Assembly (NCBI GenBank): GCA_024364805.1
Contig: CM044500.1
Coordinates: 104,922,690-104,986,689, forward strand
Length of the DNA: 64,000 nucleotides
Direction of reading: 5' to 3'
Origin: Euprymna scolopes
Lineage: Eukaryota; Mollusca; Cephalopoda; Sepiida; Sepiolidae
Below the pieces are notes generated by a model. That model saw only the letters and a list, made by a program, of their open reading frames with translations. It did no database searches and had not been told where the DNA came from. This document shows, in pieces, positions 10,003 to 21,834 of the stretch. A program made the translations under genes and the position numbers. Position 1 is the stretch's first letter; each line of letters begins with the position of its first letter.

Positions 10003-10480
10003 GCATGCATGGTCCCCTGTAAGTGCACAATGGATGAGGCATAAAAAAATGACTAAGTTCAGCATTTGTCCCCCTCTTCATTTAGCCCCCAAAATCTCCA
10101 GGGGACGTCAAATCCTGGTGAAAATGAACAAATGGTGCAGTTTTACCAAAAAAAAAAAAAAAGAAAAAAAGAAAAAAAAAGTGAACCATGAACCAACAAA
10201 AAAAAAAAGTGAACCATGCATGGTCCCCTGTGAGTGCACAGTGAATGAGGCAGAAAAAAACCCCGACTAAGTTCAGTATCTGTCCCCCTCCCATTTAGCC
10301 CCCAAAAGTCCCCAGTGAAAATGAACAAACGGTGCAGTTTTAGGTCTTTACATATGTAAATTTGAGTTCTGCACCATGCAAAAAAAAAAAAGAAATGACT
10401 AAGTCCATCATTTGCCCCCTCCCCATTTAACCCTAAAAGTCCCATATCTAAATTTGAGTTCAGCACCATGCAAAACTGCT
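10003..10480. repeat. About 200-bp tandem repeat, 2-3 decayed units
   Basis: Unit 1 (10003-10145) and unit 2 (10211-10342) share GCATGGTCCCCTGTRAGTGC, ATGAGGCA, GACTAAGTTCAG, TGTCCCCCTC, ATTTAGCCCCCAAAA and AATGAACAAAYGGTGCAG. A third partial unit at 10345-10480 shares TTTGAGTTCAGCACCATGC. Poly-A runs separate the units. The open frames on both strands come from this repeat. Confidence 0.75.
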
Positions 10481-10980
10481 AAATAGACATACACAGTAAA
10501 TTTTGGACAAATATGGTAAAATGGAGTGTTTTTATTAGCCCTAAAAGAGCCTCTGGGGAACACCCAAGAGTTATTGTGAAGTATAGACAAACAAAATTAT
10601 ATAGAAATCAGTTAGTTACAACTTTTTAAAAAGTTTTATAAAAATCCAAGGCATCAATGTTTTTTTTTAATAAGCGCAAAAGTGTAAATTTTAGCCATAT
10701 TAACTCGAAAGGCACCCCTAGAGGGTCAACTGGAGTTTTCTTGGAAAATCCTGTTACTTTTTACTCATATCATGTTTAATGTTTGTGCAAAATTACAAAA
10801 AATGCCAAGGCATAGTTATTGAGAAAAGTGCAGATGGACGAACGGACAAGGGTGAATTTACAGCCCCCCCCCACTTCTTTTGTCGGAGGATCAAAAGGTA
10901 ACAACGTTAAAAACTTGTATGAAAAAGTAATAAAGTTAAAATGGTATAAAAAAAACAAGTGAAAAATTATATAGTACCTA
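10481..10980. other. Non-coding stretch with a short dispersed-repeat end
   Basis: No gene recognised. Near 10830-10895 the sequence GATGGACGAACGGACAAGGG followed by a C run and TTTGTCGGAGGATCAAAAGG looks like the end of a common invertebrate dispersed repeat, with no second copy in this window. Confidence 0.45.
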
Positions 10981-10984
10981 TTTA

Positions 10985-11245
10985 CAATGCTTCCCCACGA
11001 AGTGCAGCATCTGAAGAACAGATGGTATTTATTTGCTCCCCCACTGAGCAAATTAGGCACAAGGCCGTTTTTAATGTGAGGTAAAAACCAGCTCCCCTAA
11101 AAGTAGGCAAAAAGGGGGCACTCTGGTTACCAAAAATAATAATTGTCCCAGTATAGAGGGTTTCCCCTCCATTGACTGGTACAAATCATCCCAAGTGCAG
11201 CATCTGCCGGAACAGATACTACACTTTGATCTTGGCCAAAATCTA
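10985..11245 (-). mobile_element. U2 snRNA-headed SINE-like repeat, copy 1
   Basis: On the minus strand the element starts at 11241 with TTTTGGCCAAGATCAAAGTG, then TAGTATCTGTTC. This differs from the 5' part of U2 snRNA (nt 16-43 or so, including the branch-site-pairing GUAGUA) by about one substitution and one inserted base. After the U2 part comes a body with GGAGGGGAAACCCTCTATAC, CAGAGTGCCCCCTTTTT, TACCTCACATTAAAAACGGC and CTTGTGCCTAATTTGC, then a hairpin and AAATAAATACC. A second, more diverged head-like piece (CATCTGTTCTTCAGATGCTGC) follows at 11030-10995. The bodies at 33415-33605 and 45521-45675 match. No intact U2 gene is present, since the rest of U2 with the Sm site is absent. Confidence 0.8.
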
Positions 11246-11315
11246 TGTAGTAGTAGTAGTAGTAAGAGTATACATCTAAAAACACGAATAGGTTTAAGGC
11301 TCCCAACATTCATGC

Positions 11316-11600
11316 TGTAGTATAATGGATAAGGTAGTAGGTAAAATTCAGTTGAAAGTGACAGTCGTTTGTAGGCGATACTTAGAATACAATTATGAAT
11401 TACTTAAGACCTCTACCCCGGTCATGGTTGACGGAATGAGAAACTGCAACCCTCATGGATTAAATAAATGGTTCCTGATTTTGATAGGATGCACCTGAAG
11501 AATGCCAGAGGTTGCATCGGCCAAAACGTTGCATGAATAACACTCAAGATGAAAGCAGTAGTCCGAATAATCTAAATAATCCACTGAGTACATAGGTTTA
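11316..11600 (+). mobile_element. SINE-A, near full length, plus strand
   Basis: This is the reference copy for the family. A tRNA-like head (A-box-like GTAGTATAATGGATAAGG) starts at about 11317. It is followed by CAATTATGAATTACTTAAGACC, CGGTCATGGTTGACGGAATG, TGGATTAAATAAATGG, GATGCACCTGAAGAATGCC, the core GGTTGCATCGGCCAAAACGT, and the tail AATAACACTCAAGATGAAAG, TAGTCCGAATAATC. Pol III promoter boxes are decayed. The conserved core recalls the central domain described for Ceph-SINEs of squid and cuttlefish, but I cannot confirm identity. Confidence 0.85.
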
Positions 11601-11769
11601 ATAGTTTTAGACACTCAAGTTCTCTCCAGTAAGCTTTCAAACATATAAGACCAGGTAAGCGTTTGAGAGAGCTTGAGCTACGTAAGATTATAGATTAACC
11701 CAGTCTTTCATCACTAAGTTTTATAATCCAGAACATAATTAAAATTCATTGAAGCTCGTCATCATATTT

Positions 11770-12320
11770 GGTTTAATATCCGTTTTACATGCTGACATGT
11801 GTTGGAGGGCTTTTAGAAATTGACTTCCAAACTTACCTATCTTTAGTCAGGCTTTATTTATCCCTGTTTTTTTTTTTTTTTTCAAGTCGATCTTGATCAC
11901 TTCCTTCCATGTTTTCGTTGGTCATCCTCTGTGAACTGACCCTGCTACTTCAACTGTTACATATCTATTCACTCAAGAATTCTCGTCTACTCTTTCAACA
12001 TGGCCATATCACCTGTCTCCTGTTCTGTTCACATCTTATACTGCCCATATTTAATCTTCTTGTGAGGTCACCAGGTCTCGGTCTGTCTTTAAGGTCCATC
12101 ATTATACACCCATTGTCTCATTCTGATATCATTTCTCTTTATGTATTACACGTCCTCAACCCTCATTGGTCAGGTTTCACTTAGATCATAGCACTGCATA
12201 AACATATCTGATAGATTCTTCCCTTGGTCGACATGCCAGGTTGTCCTAATAGACTCCTGTATAGAAAGACCTTAGACATTTAAGGATAGTGTCAAGTAGA
12301 AATTCAAGTTCTTTCCAGTA
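11770..12320 (-). mobile_element. Decayed non-LTR retrotransposon, minus strand
   Basis: Homologous by eye to 2310-2800. The minus strand has disrupted frames with a basic tail (EDDQRKHGRK) like that of YLGD-type invertebrate LINEs. At its upstream end, AGTAGAAATTCAAGTTCTTT and CCAGTAGGCATTC (12294-12329) recur in similar form at 21640-21680 and 11610-11640. Confidence 0.45.
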
Positions 12321-12591
12321 GGCATTCATTCGTATAAGATATTAAATGCTATTTGTACTTGTCTTTCTTTCTGTTAAGTGTTAGTGTATCATGTGCATAC
12401 TGATGGTAATATTAGATCTTAAAGAGTAATCTAAATCATCTTCCCTCGCCAATCTCACCCCACAGCTAGATCCTAAACAAAAACAAAAAAATCTGAAACA
12501 TGTGTAGTGCTTCTTGTCTCTAGTCATATCAGATGTGAATCCGGTCATTGTTTTTTTGTGTTAAATGAAAATCTGTCTGCCGAAATGATTA

Positions 12592-12593
<2 letters not shown>

Positions 12594-12637
<44 letters not shown>
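12594..12637. repeat. CA microsatellite
   Basis: About 22 uninterrupted CA units in AT-rich sequence. Confidence 0.95.
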
Positions 12638-12639
<2 letters not shown>

Positions 12640-13169
12640 TAGATCAGTGTTAGAAACAGATACAGGCTAGATGTTGGAATGTTGCATTAAATTAGTTGTA
12701 ATCCAATAACGTTTCATTAATTCTTTCCTGGCTTGTCAATCAAAGTAGAGGTTTCATGCACACCTACCATATCAGTTTACTCCTAGAACACTTTACACAT
12801 CTTTTTATCATACATACTGAACTACCAGGAGATTATGCATCTTAATTCTAGAGTTTACTTAATGTGAATATTTCCATCATTGCTTTTGTGTTAAAATGAT
12901 TTGGTCTGCTTGTTTTGATGGCAAATCGATCCTTTTGATGACATTTAATGCCTAGGCACAATAGCCGTAAGCGATTTATTGTATACGATTAATTGAATAA
13001 AAGTTGTTATTTTTACTCATAGTTAATGGAAATTTGAGAATTCACACATTTCCCAACATTTCTCACAGGCTAACCTTAACTCCAGAGTGTGTTTAATAAA
13101 ATATGTCAATTTAGGGCCTGAACAGGTATTCCAATTTCAACAGAGATCTCACTCAAGATCCAGAACTGA

Positions 13170-13980
13170 TTTTAGTTTAGCAAATCATTGTTTTTCGTTA
13201 TTTGATCTCTGATCAAATTGCATGAAACGGCTACAGTCAATTTAGTATCAAATGAACAAAACCAAAGTGAAAGTTGAAGATAAAACTTCACAATGAAATA
13301 AGAGAAATCCATTAATCTCTGTAAGCCACTGTTAATATAAAATTATACTTGCTAGTTGAATTCGTGATAACTTACATATTCTTCTTATTATAAGTCTTAA
13401 CATGCCTCCAAAAATATAACTTAATTTTTATTAGGAAAATAATTTTTATCTAACGGTTTTTACTTTAAAAAATTTGTCAATTCGAGCTCTCACTACTTGA
13501 GTCTTTCTGTAAATGTAGATCAATTATATATGATTTTGTGGATTTATGATGGGCATTTTAATGAAAGATTTAGTTATGAGTCTTTACAATTCACTGCCAT
13601 ATAATCGTTATTTTATTTGATCACTGATCAAATTACATGAAACGGCTACCAAGATAAAGCTTCCTAATGAAATAAGACAAATCAATTTATCTATGTCAGC
13701 CACATTTATTACTCTTGCTAGCTGAATCCGTGTAACTTGCACAGTCTCATTATTTTAGATATTTAAAATATCCCTTCAAAAATATTTCCTATTTTTGCTA
13801 ATAAAATATTTCTTATTTAACAGCTAGTTTTACTTTAAAAAAATTGTGACTTTGGGCTCCCACTATTTCGGTCTTTCTGGGAAAGCAGAAGAATTGCAAA
13901 TCTCTGATTCAGTGGATTTGTTGCGGGCGTCTTCATGACAGATTTGATTCTGAATTCCTGCAATTCAAACTAAAGGTGTC
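13170..13980. repeat. About 400-bp tandem duplication (two units, possible third fragment)
   Basis: Unit 1 (about 13185-13590) and unit 2 (13600-13980) share ATTTGATC(T)CTGATCAAATT, CATGAAACGGCTAC, a TGAAATAAGA block, TGCTAGTTGAATYCGTG, ACTTTAAAAAA, and GTCTTTCTG followed by GTGGATTT. Unit 2 lacks about 35 bases after CGGCTAC. A shorter trace at 14030-14120 (GATCAAATCATATTTGCTAA) may be a third unit. It is non-coding; the period is satellite-like but only two good units exist here. Confidence 0.7.
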
Positions 13981-16480
13981 CGGTCGTAAGTGAGCTCCGA
14001 GCTGCAATTGTGATATGATTATGTTGAACAAAGATCTGAATTGATCAAATCATATTTGCTAACTTAATCCACATTATTATTATTGCAAATATAGAAAACA
14101 TTTTTCCAAGTTTATTATTATTAAAATAAAAAAAGAACACGTTAGTAGAATAATTTTAATAATTTATTAAAATCAAAATTAAATGCAATATTTCACTAGT
14201 GAGGAGGGGGGGCGTATTTAGTTCTCTCCCACTGCAAGAACTTAGACACCAGGGTCGGGAAGTGGGATTGTGAAATCAGTACCCCTGAGGACGGGCACAC
14301 CGACCTGCAAAAAGTGCCTGCGCAACCCGTCAGCATTTCCAGCTAAGGATGCCTCAGGCAATTAGCAATAAACTAATTTATTCTCAAAGAAAAAAGGCAA
14401 AGCTTGGGAGAATAGACCTCCTAGAACTGCACAGGAACGGCATTACACTGCAATCAACAGGAATTACAGGAATGCTCTGTTAATTTTGAGGGCTCGAGAA
14501 TTAAAATCCCTAAACTTTGTGAATCTAAATATTTTAATCTGCTCTCTCCCCGGGACTGATGGAGACTTGGATTTGTTTGGGGTTTACAAATCAGATACAG
14601 TGGTGCAACAAAGTGCCATCCGGTTATTATGAAGCATCCAAAGTTTACACATAGTTTAAAATAGCATTAACTGAGTGCCACTCTCATTGATATGACATTT
14701 CATAACTTGAAATTTAAATGAAATTCCATTGACAATTCCATTTCTATTCTCCGCTACGAAGAAGTGAAGCAAATCCATGTATTTTCACACAGTCGTTTCG
14801 GGTAAAATGAAAGTTTCTCCTAATTGACTAAAGAAGTGCTGCCGTTTTGTTTTTCACAGCACACAGAAAGCATTAATTGTTTGTTAATGTTGTTTATGTT
14901 TCATTGTTTGTTTTTTACTTGCCTACTTAAGTATTCCAGAATACATAAATATATCAATTACTGATTTCAAAAAGCAGAAAACAATTCGGCGACAACTAGG
15001 GTCTGCCAAACGATTGTGAAAAATGGATCGCATATTTCCGTGACGTCAGATTTGTGTTAACTATACGAACTATGGAAAAGCAAAAGCGACTTGATGATTT
15101 TTTAAAACCTTTGTTTATCTTCTTCAAACTGCAATTAATAATTAATCTTTGTTATAATTTTGTTAGGTTTTAAGATTTACACAGTTTAATGCTTAATAAT
15201 ATTATAAACATTTGTATATTAAATATGAAATACGTTCACTGAATGTTCATTTTGTTACCTACGGGGTTCCATATTTTGTTCAGTAAAAAGAGATATACAA
15301 AATATGAGGGAGAGTCTGCAAAATGCTTACTATTTGTGCAATAATATTTTCGAATTGGTTTTAATCTGGCGATAAAATAGCTGACAAGAGTCATGTTTAT
15401 ATTAAAACTTAATACTTAAAAAAAATTTAAACACAATTAAAAATCTATGTTGTAACGGAACATTTCGAAATAATGGAATTTTAATCATTTTAATCTGTTA
15501 AAAATTAATTAATTTTTGGGAAGTTTCTTTTTCTTGGCAATTCAACTGATTATAGTATATATTAATTCGAAAAAACGATATTTAAAAAAAAAAAACACAA
15601 TAATAATAATCTATATCATTTTTTTAATTGCAACTTCAAGGTAAATTTTTGTTCAATACGTGTATTTAAATTTAAAAAAAAAATGTTTTACTTATTTGAA
15701 CTCTTATGTTTTATAATAAACAGAAATGTCGATAGATTTAAATATATTTTGTTTAAATTTCGAAAAAAATAAATATGGTGGGGGACACGCACTAAAAAAA
15801 AAATATTTTCCCTTGTATATTTTATGGAAACTGCATTTTATATGTAATTTTATTCTAAAATGGATAAGTATCGAAAATTTCACGAAAATCTGATTTTTGC
15901 TAGATTTATTAAACACGGGTATGTTTTCACGTTCAAAATGCTTACTACAGAGGAACGTTATTTTAAACCGCCAATTATGTAAACACGATTTTCGTCTCAC
16001 AATTTCATTATTTTCGTACGATGAAAAAAATTAAAAAAAAAATATTTACTAGTTTTATTTTATCCTTCTTTTAAATGGTACAAAAGTTATATTGATAATA
16101 TTAATTTATAATAAAGTTACATCGTTTTACATATAGGGGGGGTAATTCTGTGGTGACTTTTGGAGGTGCCTAGCGACAACAATAGCGACATGTAAGCAAT
16201 AATAAAATAATTTGTGTGACTAAACCAGGAAATAACACTATCTTTGTGTATGTTAGCTAGAATTACTGATTGCTTCTGAATCATCAGGGAAAAATCGACT
16301 TTACTTTATTATATGGATTAACAATACTCGTATTTTCGTATTTTCTCCTTTTACTTTAACCAATTATAGCCTCACTCTTGCAGTTAAAGTTGGGACCTGG
16401 ACTTTCTCATCAAAAAACAAACTTTAACGTAACATGCAGTTTTTTTGTTATTACACTTACTATTATTTTAGATTTAAGCC
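13981..16480. other. AT-rich non-coding stretch with one GC-richer patch
   Basis: No gene recognised. At 14210-14350 a GC-richer patch (ACCAGGGTCGGGAAGTGG, GAGGACGGGCACACCGACC) stands out but matches nothing I know. The block GTATTCCAGAATACATAAATA at 14932-14952 recurs at 16602. Confidence 0.5.
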
Positions 16481-16489
16481 AGACCTGGT

Positions 16490-16804
16490 GAAAAAAAAAA
16501 TAATAATAAAATACACGCACTTATTTTACAATTTACAGTGGGAAATCAGTTCCGCATAAAACTTGAACATAACATGTTCCTCTTTTAATAACTTACAAAG
16601 TATTCCAGAATACATAAATATATACATTAATTTGCTTCTAATCGCATTCTTCATGTTTTTTTTTCCGTTTCCTCCAACAAATTGTAGACTCTCCCCCACC
16701 CCGCAGTTGAATTTTGGGGCCCGGAATGTCATGATTATAAAAGAAAAAGAAAATATCGGCAGCTATTTCACATAAAAAATACTAAAAAAAAATCATTCCT
16801 GACA

Positions 16805-16847
<43 letters not shown>

Positions 16848-16985
16848 ACGGCAAAAATCAAAAAATCACCCGCAACTTTTATAATTTACAGCGAAAATTT
16901 ATTTTCACATATACCTTTAATGTAGTATGATGTTGTTTTTTTTTTAATTATGAAATATTCCAGAAAACATGCATTTATAAATATT
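16490..16985. repeat. Diverged tandem pair around a poly-A run
   Basis: Blocks at 16515-16625 and 16870-16985 share TTTACAATTTACAG or TATAATTTACAG, an ACATA...TTTAAT block and TATTCCAGAAWACAT followed by ATAAATAT. Between them is a homopolymer of about 37 A at 16808-16844. Confidence 0.55.
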
Positions 16986-16986
16986 A

Positions 16987-17700
16987 ACAACTAGCAGGGA
17001 GACCCACCGTTGTCCGGGATTGGATGAAGATCAATAAATGTTCCGCCCTCCTATACTTTTATTGTCATTGAAATCAGTGAAATCACCAATTTTTTAAACA
17101 AATCGATTGATTGCCTGCTCTAGTGAGGGACCCCCCCCCCACACACAATATACCGGAAGGAAGCTTTACATGCCTCTCCACAGTGACTTAGTCCACAATA
17201 CATTGTAATCATTGCATCAATACATTGCACAGTAGAGAATCTACTGTTGATTTAATACAATTATTGTAAATAATGGTTTCACTTAAAGTTTAAAATGCAA
17301 AACGTAAGTATCATGGTTCAATTGTGTTCTAAAAAAAAAAGCAAACTTTCATTTCGAACGCACCCCTGTCATATAAAAGAATCTACAGTTGATTTTATTG
17401 GCTGTGCCTTTATGCTTGTGCAGTAATAAAACTTCTCAAATGCCCTTGTGATATTAGGTTGTATAGAAAGTGTTAACTTTGCCCAAAATCGGATTTTCTT
17501 CTCTAATCGGATTTTTTTGATTGTCGATTTTTTTATACTTGTCAGATGCATTCCGATGCAAAACTTACATAAGAACACTCCCGTTCACATCAAGTACCTT
17601 CGTGTGAAATTAAAAAAAAAATCGGTCCAGCAATTTACGAGTTCATAAGAAACGAACTCACACACAGACACACAATGTTCCTTTTATATGATAGTAGATT
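16987..17700 (+). mobile_element. Dispersed repeat CTAGCAGGGAGACC... ...TTTTATATGATAGTAGATT
   Basis: It begins CTAGCAGGGAGACCCACCG, then TTGTCCGGGATTGGATG. It ends with AAATCGGTCCAGCAATTTA, CATAAGAAACGAACTCACAC and CCTTTTATATGATAGTAGA. The phrase AATCGGTCCAGC(C/A) close to the 3' end, then AC-rich sequence and a TATAGATT-like terminus, is typical of abundant invertebrate retroposons. About 710 bp. No reading frame survives. The LINE clade is unresolved. Confidence 0.55.
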
Positions 17701-19080
17701 CACTAAACACACACACGCACACACACACACACACACATATAATTAAAAACTTACAATCGAGAATTAGTTTGTGCATACACTTTTAACGTTGTAGTACAAG
17801 GATGGGCGCCCCCTTTGTTGGAGTTGGATTTCACTGACTCTGCCCTTGTTAAGAGACAAGTAAATCGAGATAATGGTGTTGTTGTATTGAAATTTTGCTA
17901 CACAAGCTATTAAACAAAGGTGCTAATTCCAATTGAGTTTGACAAGTGTTTATGGAATCGAAGACATGAAAAACAATTGAAAGGTCAAAAGGCCAATGAC
18001 ACCGTTTTCAACATGCGTATTCTCGTCTCTTTTTGTCTCCTGTTGCTCGAAACCCCTCCCTCTCCTCTTTACTGTTGACTGCAAGAGAGAAAGAGATGCA
18101 AAATTCAACAGTTGGTATGGTTTTCTTCATACACGATAGATATGAGCCAACTATCGAGTTCTTATGCTTTTCAAAATGTGAAAATAAATACTATATTTTC
18201 ATATATAAAATGGTTGTCAGTTTATTATTACAAATTCCAAAATTAGGCCCCAAATAAGTCTAGATAATTAATTCTATGGAGAGAAATAATGAAAGAGAAT
18301 GTAACTATCAGGAACTGGTCCGTGAAAGAAAAAAACACATAAAAATAAGTACTTAGTACCCACCCGCCTTTTTCTCCAAATAAATCTTCCCTTATATTAA
18401 GTTTATTATGAAAAACAAAACAACTGAGGTTTATCATACGCTTTCTTATGCAGGTCAATCAGGAAAACAAAAAGTGTACACTTAAAGTCATCTCTTTCAT
18501 TTAACTCATTTACTTGGTTCCTTAAAACCTAATTGATCAAATTTCTATCAGGCAACATTCTCCTTCATGTCACATTTGAATTTCTGGGGAAAATACTGTG
18601 AGAAAGAAATCTGATCAAAAGGCATGTCTAAGAACCGGGCATTGGTTGGAATTTCTGTGTAACTCACATGGAAGCAACCAAAATCTTATTTAACCAAATG
18701 TTCTGGTGTCTGAATCGATTAATCTAACTAAAACCAATTGCGAAGAAGTGAGAATTTCAGTTGAAAAGTGAATTACAAGAAAGAGAAAGCTATCTGGAGA
18801 AACTGAAGACGATATTGATCAAACGCAAGCAAGGGGTTAAAGGAGATCTATACGAATGTCATGATTGGATTGTTACTCAACAGGAAGTAAGATTTGACTC
18901 CATGTTTCATCTGCAAATTTTCTTCGTTTGATTATCGTAGCCAGCAATCATAGGAGTTAAAACAAAAATTATATTGTCTCGGCTGGAAACGTGGATGTTT
19001 CTATAGTGCCTTCATAAGTTCTTTATCTTCAGGACATTTTAATGGCAGTTTCTGAGAAGGAAAATAGTATAAGCTTAACA
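17701..19080. other. Non-coding stretch
   Basis: AC-rich microsatellite at 17703-17738, then AT-rich sequence with no recognised gene. The part from about 18500 to 19080 might belong to the hAT remnant that follows, but I could not recognise further transposase motifs in it. Confidence 0.45.
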
Positions 19081-19084
19081 GTGA

Positions 19085-19265
19085 TGACCAAATCATAGGA
19101 CATTGAATGGCTGAGACATATCCAATGACAAGTGCAAGAAGCAGTGTTTGCGGCTGGTTTTTATTATTACAATTTCTAGTGCCACCACAGAGAGAAGCTT
19201 CTCAAACTAAAGCTTAAGAGGACTTCATTTTCCAAGAGGACGGCCGGATGCGTATTTTTTATATA
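19085..19265 (+). pseudogene. hAT-type transposase remnant (C-terminal dimerisation motif)
   Basis: In the plus strand, one frame gives FIITISSATTERSFSN then SLRG, with a stop between them. hAT dimerisation domains carry ..P.SSA..ERSFS..K..K..LR. The rest of the transposase is not recognisable, so the call rests on this single well-known motif. Confidence 0.5.
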
Positions 19266-19364
19266 ACAATGCTGTAATCAATTGGGACGCAGACTTGTTG
19301 ATTTTTTTTCTGCAGATGAGATGTTTTAAGAAAGAAACTTTTTTAATGTAAGTTTTGTCATATT

Positions 19365-19368
<4 letters not shown>

Positions 19369-19424
<56 letters not shown>

Positions 19425-19430
19425 TGTGTG
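19369..19430. repeat. GA microsatellite followed by short GT run
   Basis: About 26 GA units and a GTGTGTGTG tail. It produces a SLSLSL translation on the minus strand. Confidence 0.95.
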
Positions 19431-19660
19431 TTCTTTGCTGTGATTGAAGATAGACGAGTTATTGCAGGTGTTGGAGCTCAAACAATCACCTATCTTCAAC
19501 AAAACGATACCATAAAGAAATCCTAGCAAATCTCAGTGTGAAAGAGGCTGTAGGGACAAGAGAGCATCGGCCACCAAATTATGAGATCGATTTTGGACTG
19601 TATGTAACAGAATGGAACTGCTTTCCTTAATGTATCACAAGTTTCAAATGTCAGATGGAT

Positions 19661-19682
19661 ATATATATATATATATATATAA
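19661..19682. repeat. TA microsatellite
   Basis: About 11 TA units. It explains the YIYIYI frames between 19523 and 19916. Confidence 0.9.
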
Positions 19683-20639
19683 GAAAAGAAAATAAGGCAC
19701 ACAAGCAAACAAAGTTAAACTGAGTGAATTCGGTTTGTGAAAATGCGAAATAAAAAAAATATAAAAGTTGATCAAAATGAAATGTTGGACATGCGCAGTG
19801 TGAAGAAAGTTTGTGAATCGCAAAAGGCACAAAATGTTGAAAAGTGAACGTTGGTAGAAATACTCTAATTGGCAACAAAACGTGAGTGTTTCACTTCTCA
19901 GGTGCTGAGCAAGCAAGACAGAGCTGAAAGTGCATATAAAAAAATGGTGAAAACATTCAGTCGAAGTGCTGAAGATCGTTGCTTTCTGCCTTTATTTTTG
20001 AAGATGGAATTTCATTCAGAAAATAACCAGATTGCTTAAACAAATAAATACTTTTCCATGGTGATAGCAACACACACACACACACACAAAATGAACTATA
20101 CACAATTCCACCATTTTTCTTCGATTTATACTTCTTTCTGCAACTTTCTCTGATGCTTCATTCCATTTTTATAGATCGGCATTTTAAAAGGACTATTCGA
20201 CTATTTTAATGATTAGTTAAAAAGTAAATCCATGTATTGATTGTTAATAAAATTGTTAGTATTAATTAATAATACGACTCGAATGATTAGTTATCGATAT
20301 TATCAACGTATTTAATTTTAATTCTATTCAACTTGAAGTATTAGCAAATCTATTAATTTTTATCAATAATTATTTTAATGTAATTAAAATAAATTGGCAA
20401 TTTTGAATATTAGAAAATATTATTTTAATGGAAAGTATGCAGTAACAAATAAACAGCCAGTTTTCATTTAAATAAAACTACATTTTTACCAGTGTTATCA
20501 ACTAACTCATTTGATGTAAGACTAACAGAAAGTGTGTTTAAAAACATATATATATAATGCTATGTTTTACTTAAATAATTTGATACTTGCCAATTTCTTC
20601 AACTAACCACCACTATCATTATGGTAGATAATTGGGGTA

Positions 20640-21250
20640 GATAAAAATCTCAACCTCAAATTTACAAGTGAAAAGAATCTTAACTTCAAATTTACAAGGG
20701 AAAGGAAAATGAAAAGAATCTCAGCTAAAATTTAAAAGCGAAGAAAAAAGGTCAACAATCTTAACTTTAAATTAAAAAGTAAAAAGGCGAGAACCTCAAC
20801 CTTAAATTAAAAAACGAAACAAAATAACGAAAATCTCAATTTTACAAACGATAGAAAAAAAAAGAAAAAAAAAAAAGAATCTCAATTTAAAATTTTAACG
20901 GGAAAAATAGTAAAAAATACCAACCTCAAATTTGAAAACGAAAGAAAAAAAAAAAAAAGATGAGAACTTCAACCTCAAATTTTAAAAGGGGAAAAAATGG
21001 TCAAGAATTAAATTAAAAAAAAAATGGTCAAGAATTAAATTTTTTTAAATAAAGAAACAAGAATCTGAACCTCAAATTTAAAAGCAAAAAAAAACAAAAC
21101 AATAACAAGCAAAACAAAAGACATAAATCGCAATCTCAAATTTAAAAGCAAAAAGTATCTTAACATAAAATTAGCAAGCAAAAGAAAACAGAAAGATAAG
21201 AATATCAGCCATATTTAAAAGAGAAAAACAAAAGAATGAAAAGAAGCTAA
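20640..21250. repeat. Degenerate minisatellite, about 35-bp unit, left part
   Basis: Units centre on GAATCTCAACCTCAAATTTA followed by AAAGCGAAAG(A)AAA with variable A-rich padding. Many units are recognisable in 600 bp, with high divergence. The array resumes at about 22260 after an unrelated block. Confidence 0.8.
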
Positions 21251-21299
21251 ACCTCAGATCGAGGCTTGTCATTATGACTTATTACACATTCGTTGTATC

Positions 21300-21720
21300 A
21301 TTCAGATATGGTTTCTCTCTAAGCAACACATATCTTCAACACTCATTGACTGGTTTCATTTTTTATGCATCATTACACTGCATGATTTTCCCTTTGTTGA
21401 CAGCAATAACGCTCTGCTGATTAGTAATGTCAGAAGTTTCCTGAACTTACTCCACCCACTCATCACTCTTGCAACAACATCAACATTAGCTCCTCTCTCT
21501 GCCTGAATGCTATCACTAATATAACAAAACTTCTCGACAATCTCGTAATCCAAATATTCGTTTAAACTGTTATACTATGTCTGCACAACATCATTTTATT
21601 TAAATATACACAAACGTATTTAACTGTACATACATCGAGAGAACTTGAATTCCTACTGGAGAAAACGAATGCCTACTATCTTCGAGTATCTAACGTCTCT
21701 CTGTACAGGGATTTGCCGGA
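21300..21720 (-). mobile_element. Non-LTR RT C-terminal fragment (YLGD type)
   Basis: The minus strand reads EIVEKFCYISDSIQAERGA, then VVARVMSGWSKFRKLLTLL. This is the VEKFCYLGD...GGA...V.AR...GW.KFR.L..LL segment found downstream of the RT palm in invertebrate non-LTR elements; the glycine-aspartate step reads SD here. Downstream (lower coordinates) the sequence GTAACGCTCTGCTG matches 2745-2760 in complement orientation. No intact ORF. Confidence 0.75.
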
Positions 21721-21834
21721 ACAACCTTGCATGAACATACTTTTCCCTATGAGTAAAACCTGACTAAATATTCAAAATCACACAGTATTCACTGCTCAAA
21801 TAAGATCTCTTCGGTATGGTTACCCAACACTGGC

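Noticed and set aside
11205-11241. A functional U2 snRNA gene
   Set aside because: Only the 5' part of U2 is present; the Sm site, the 3' stem-loops and the rest of U2 are absent, and the body is a repeat.
15040-15050. TGACGTCA (CRE-like site)
   Set aside because: A single 8-base match with no nearby gene or transcript evidence.
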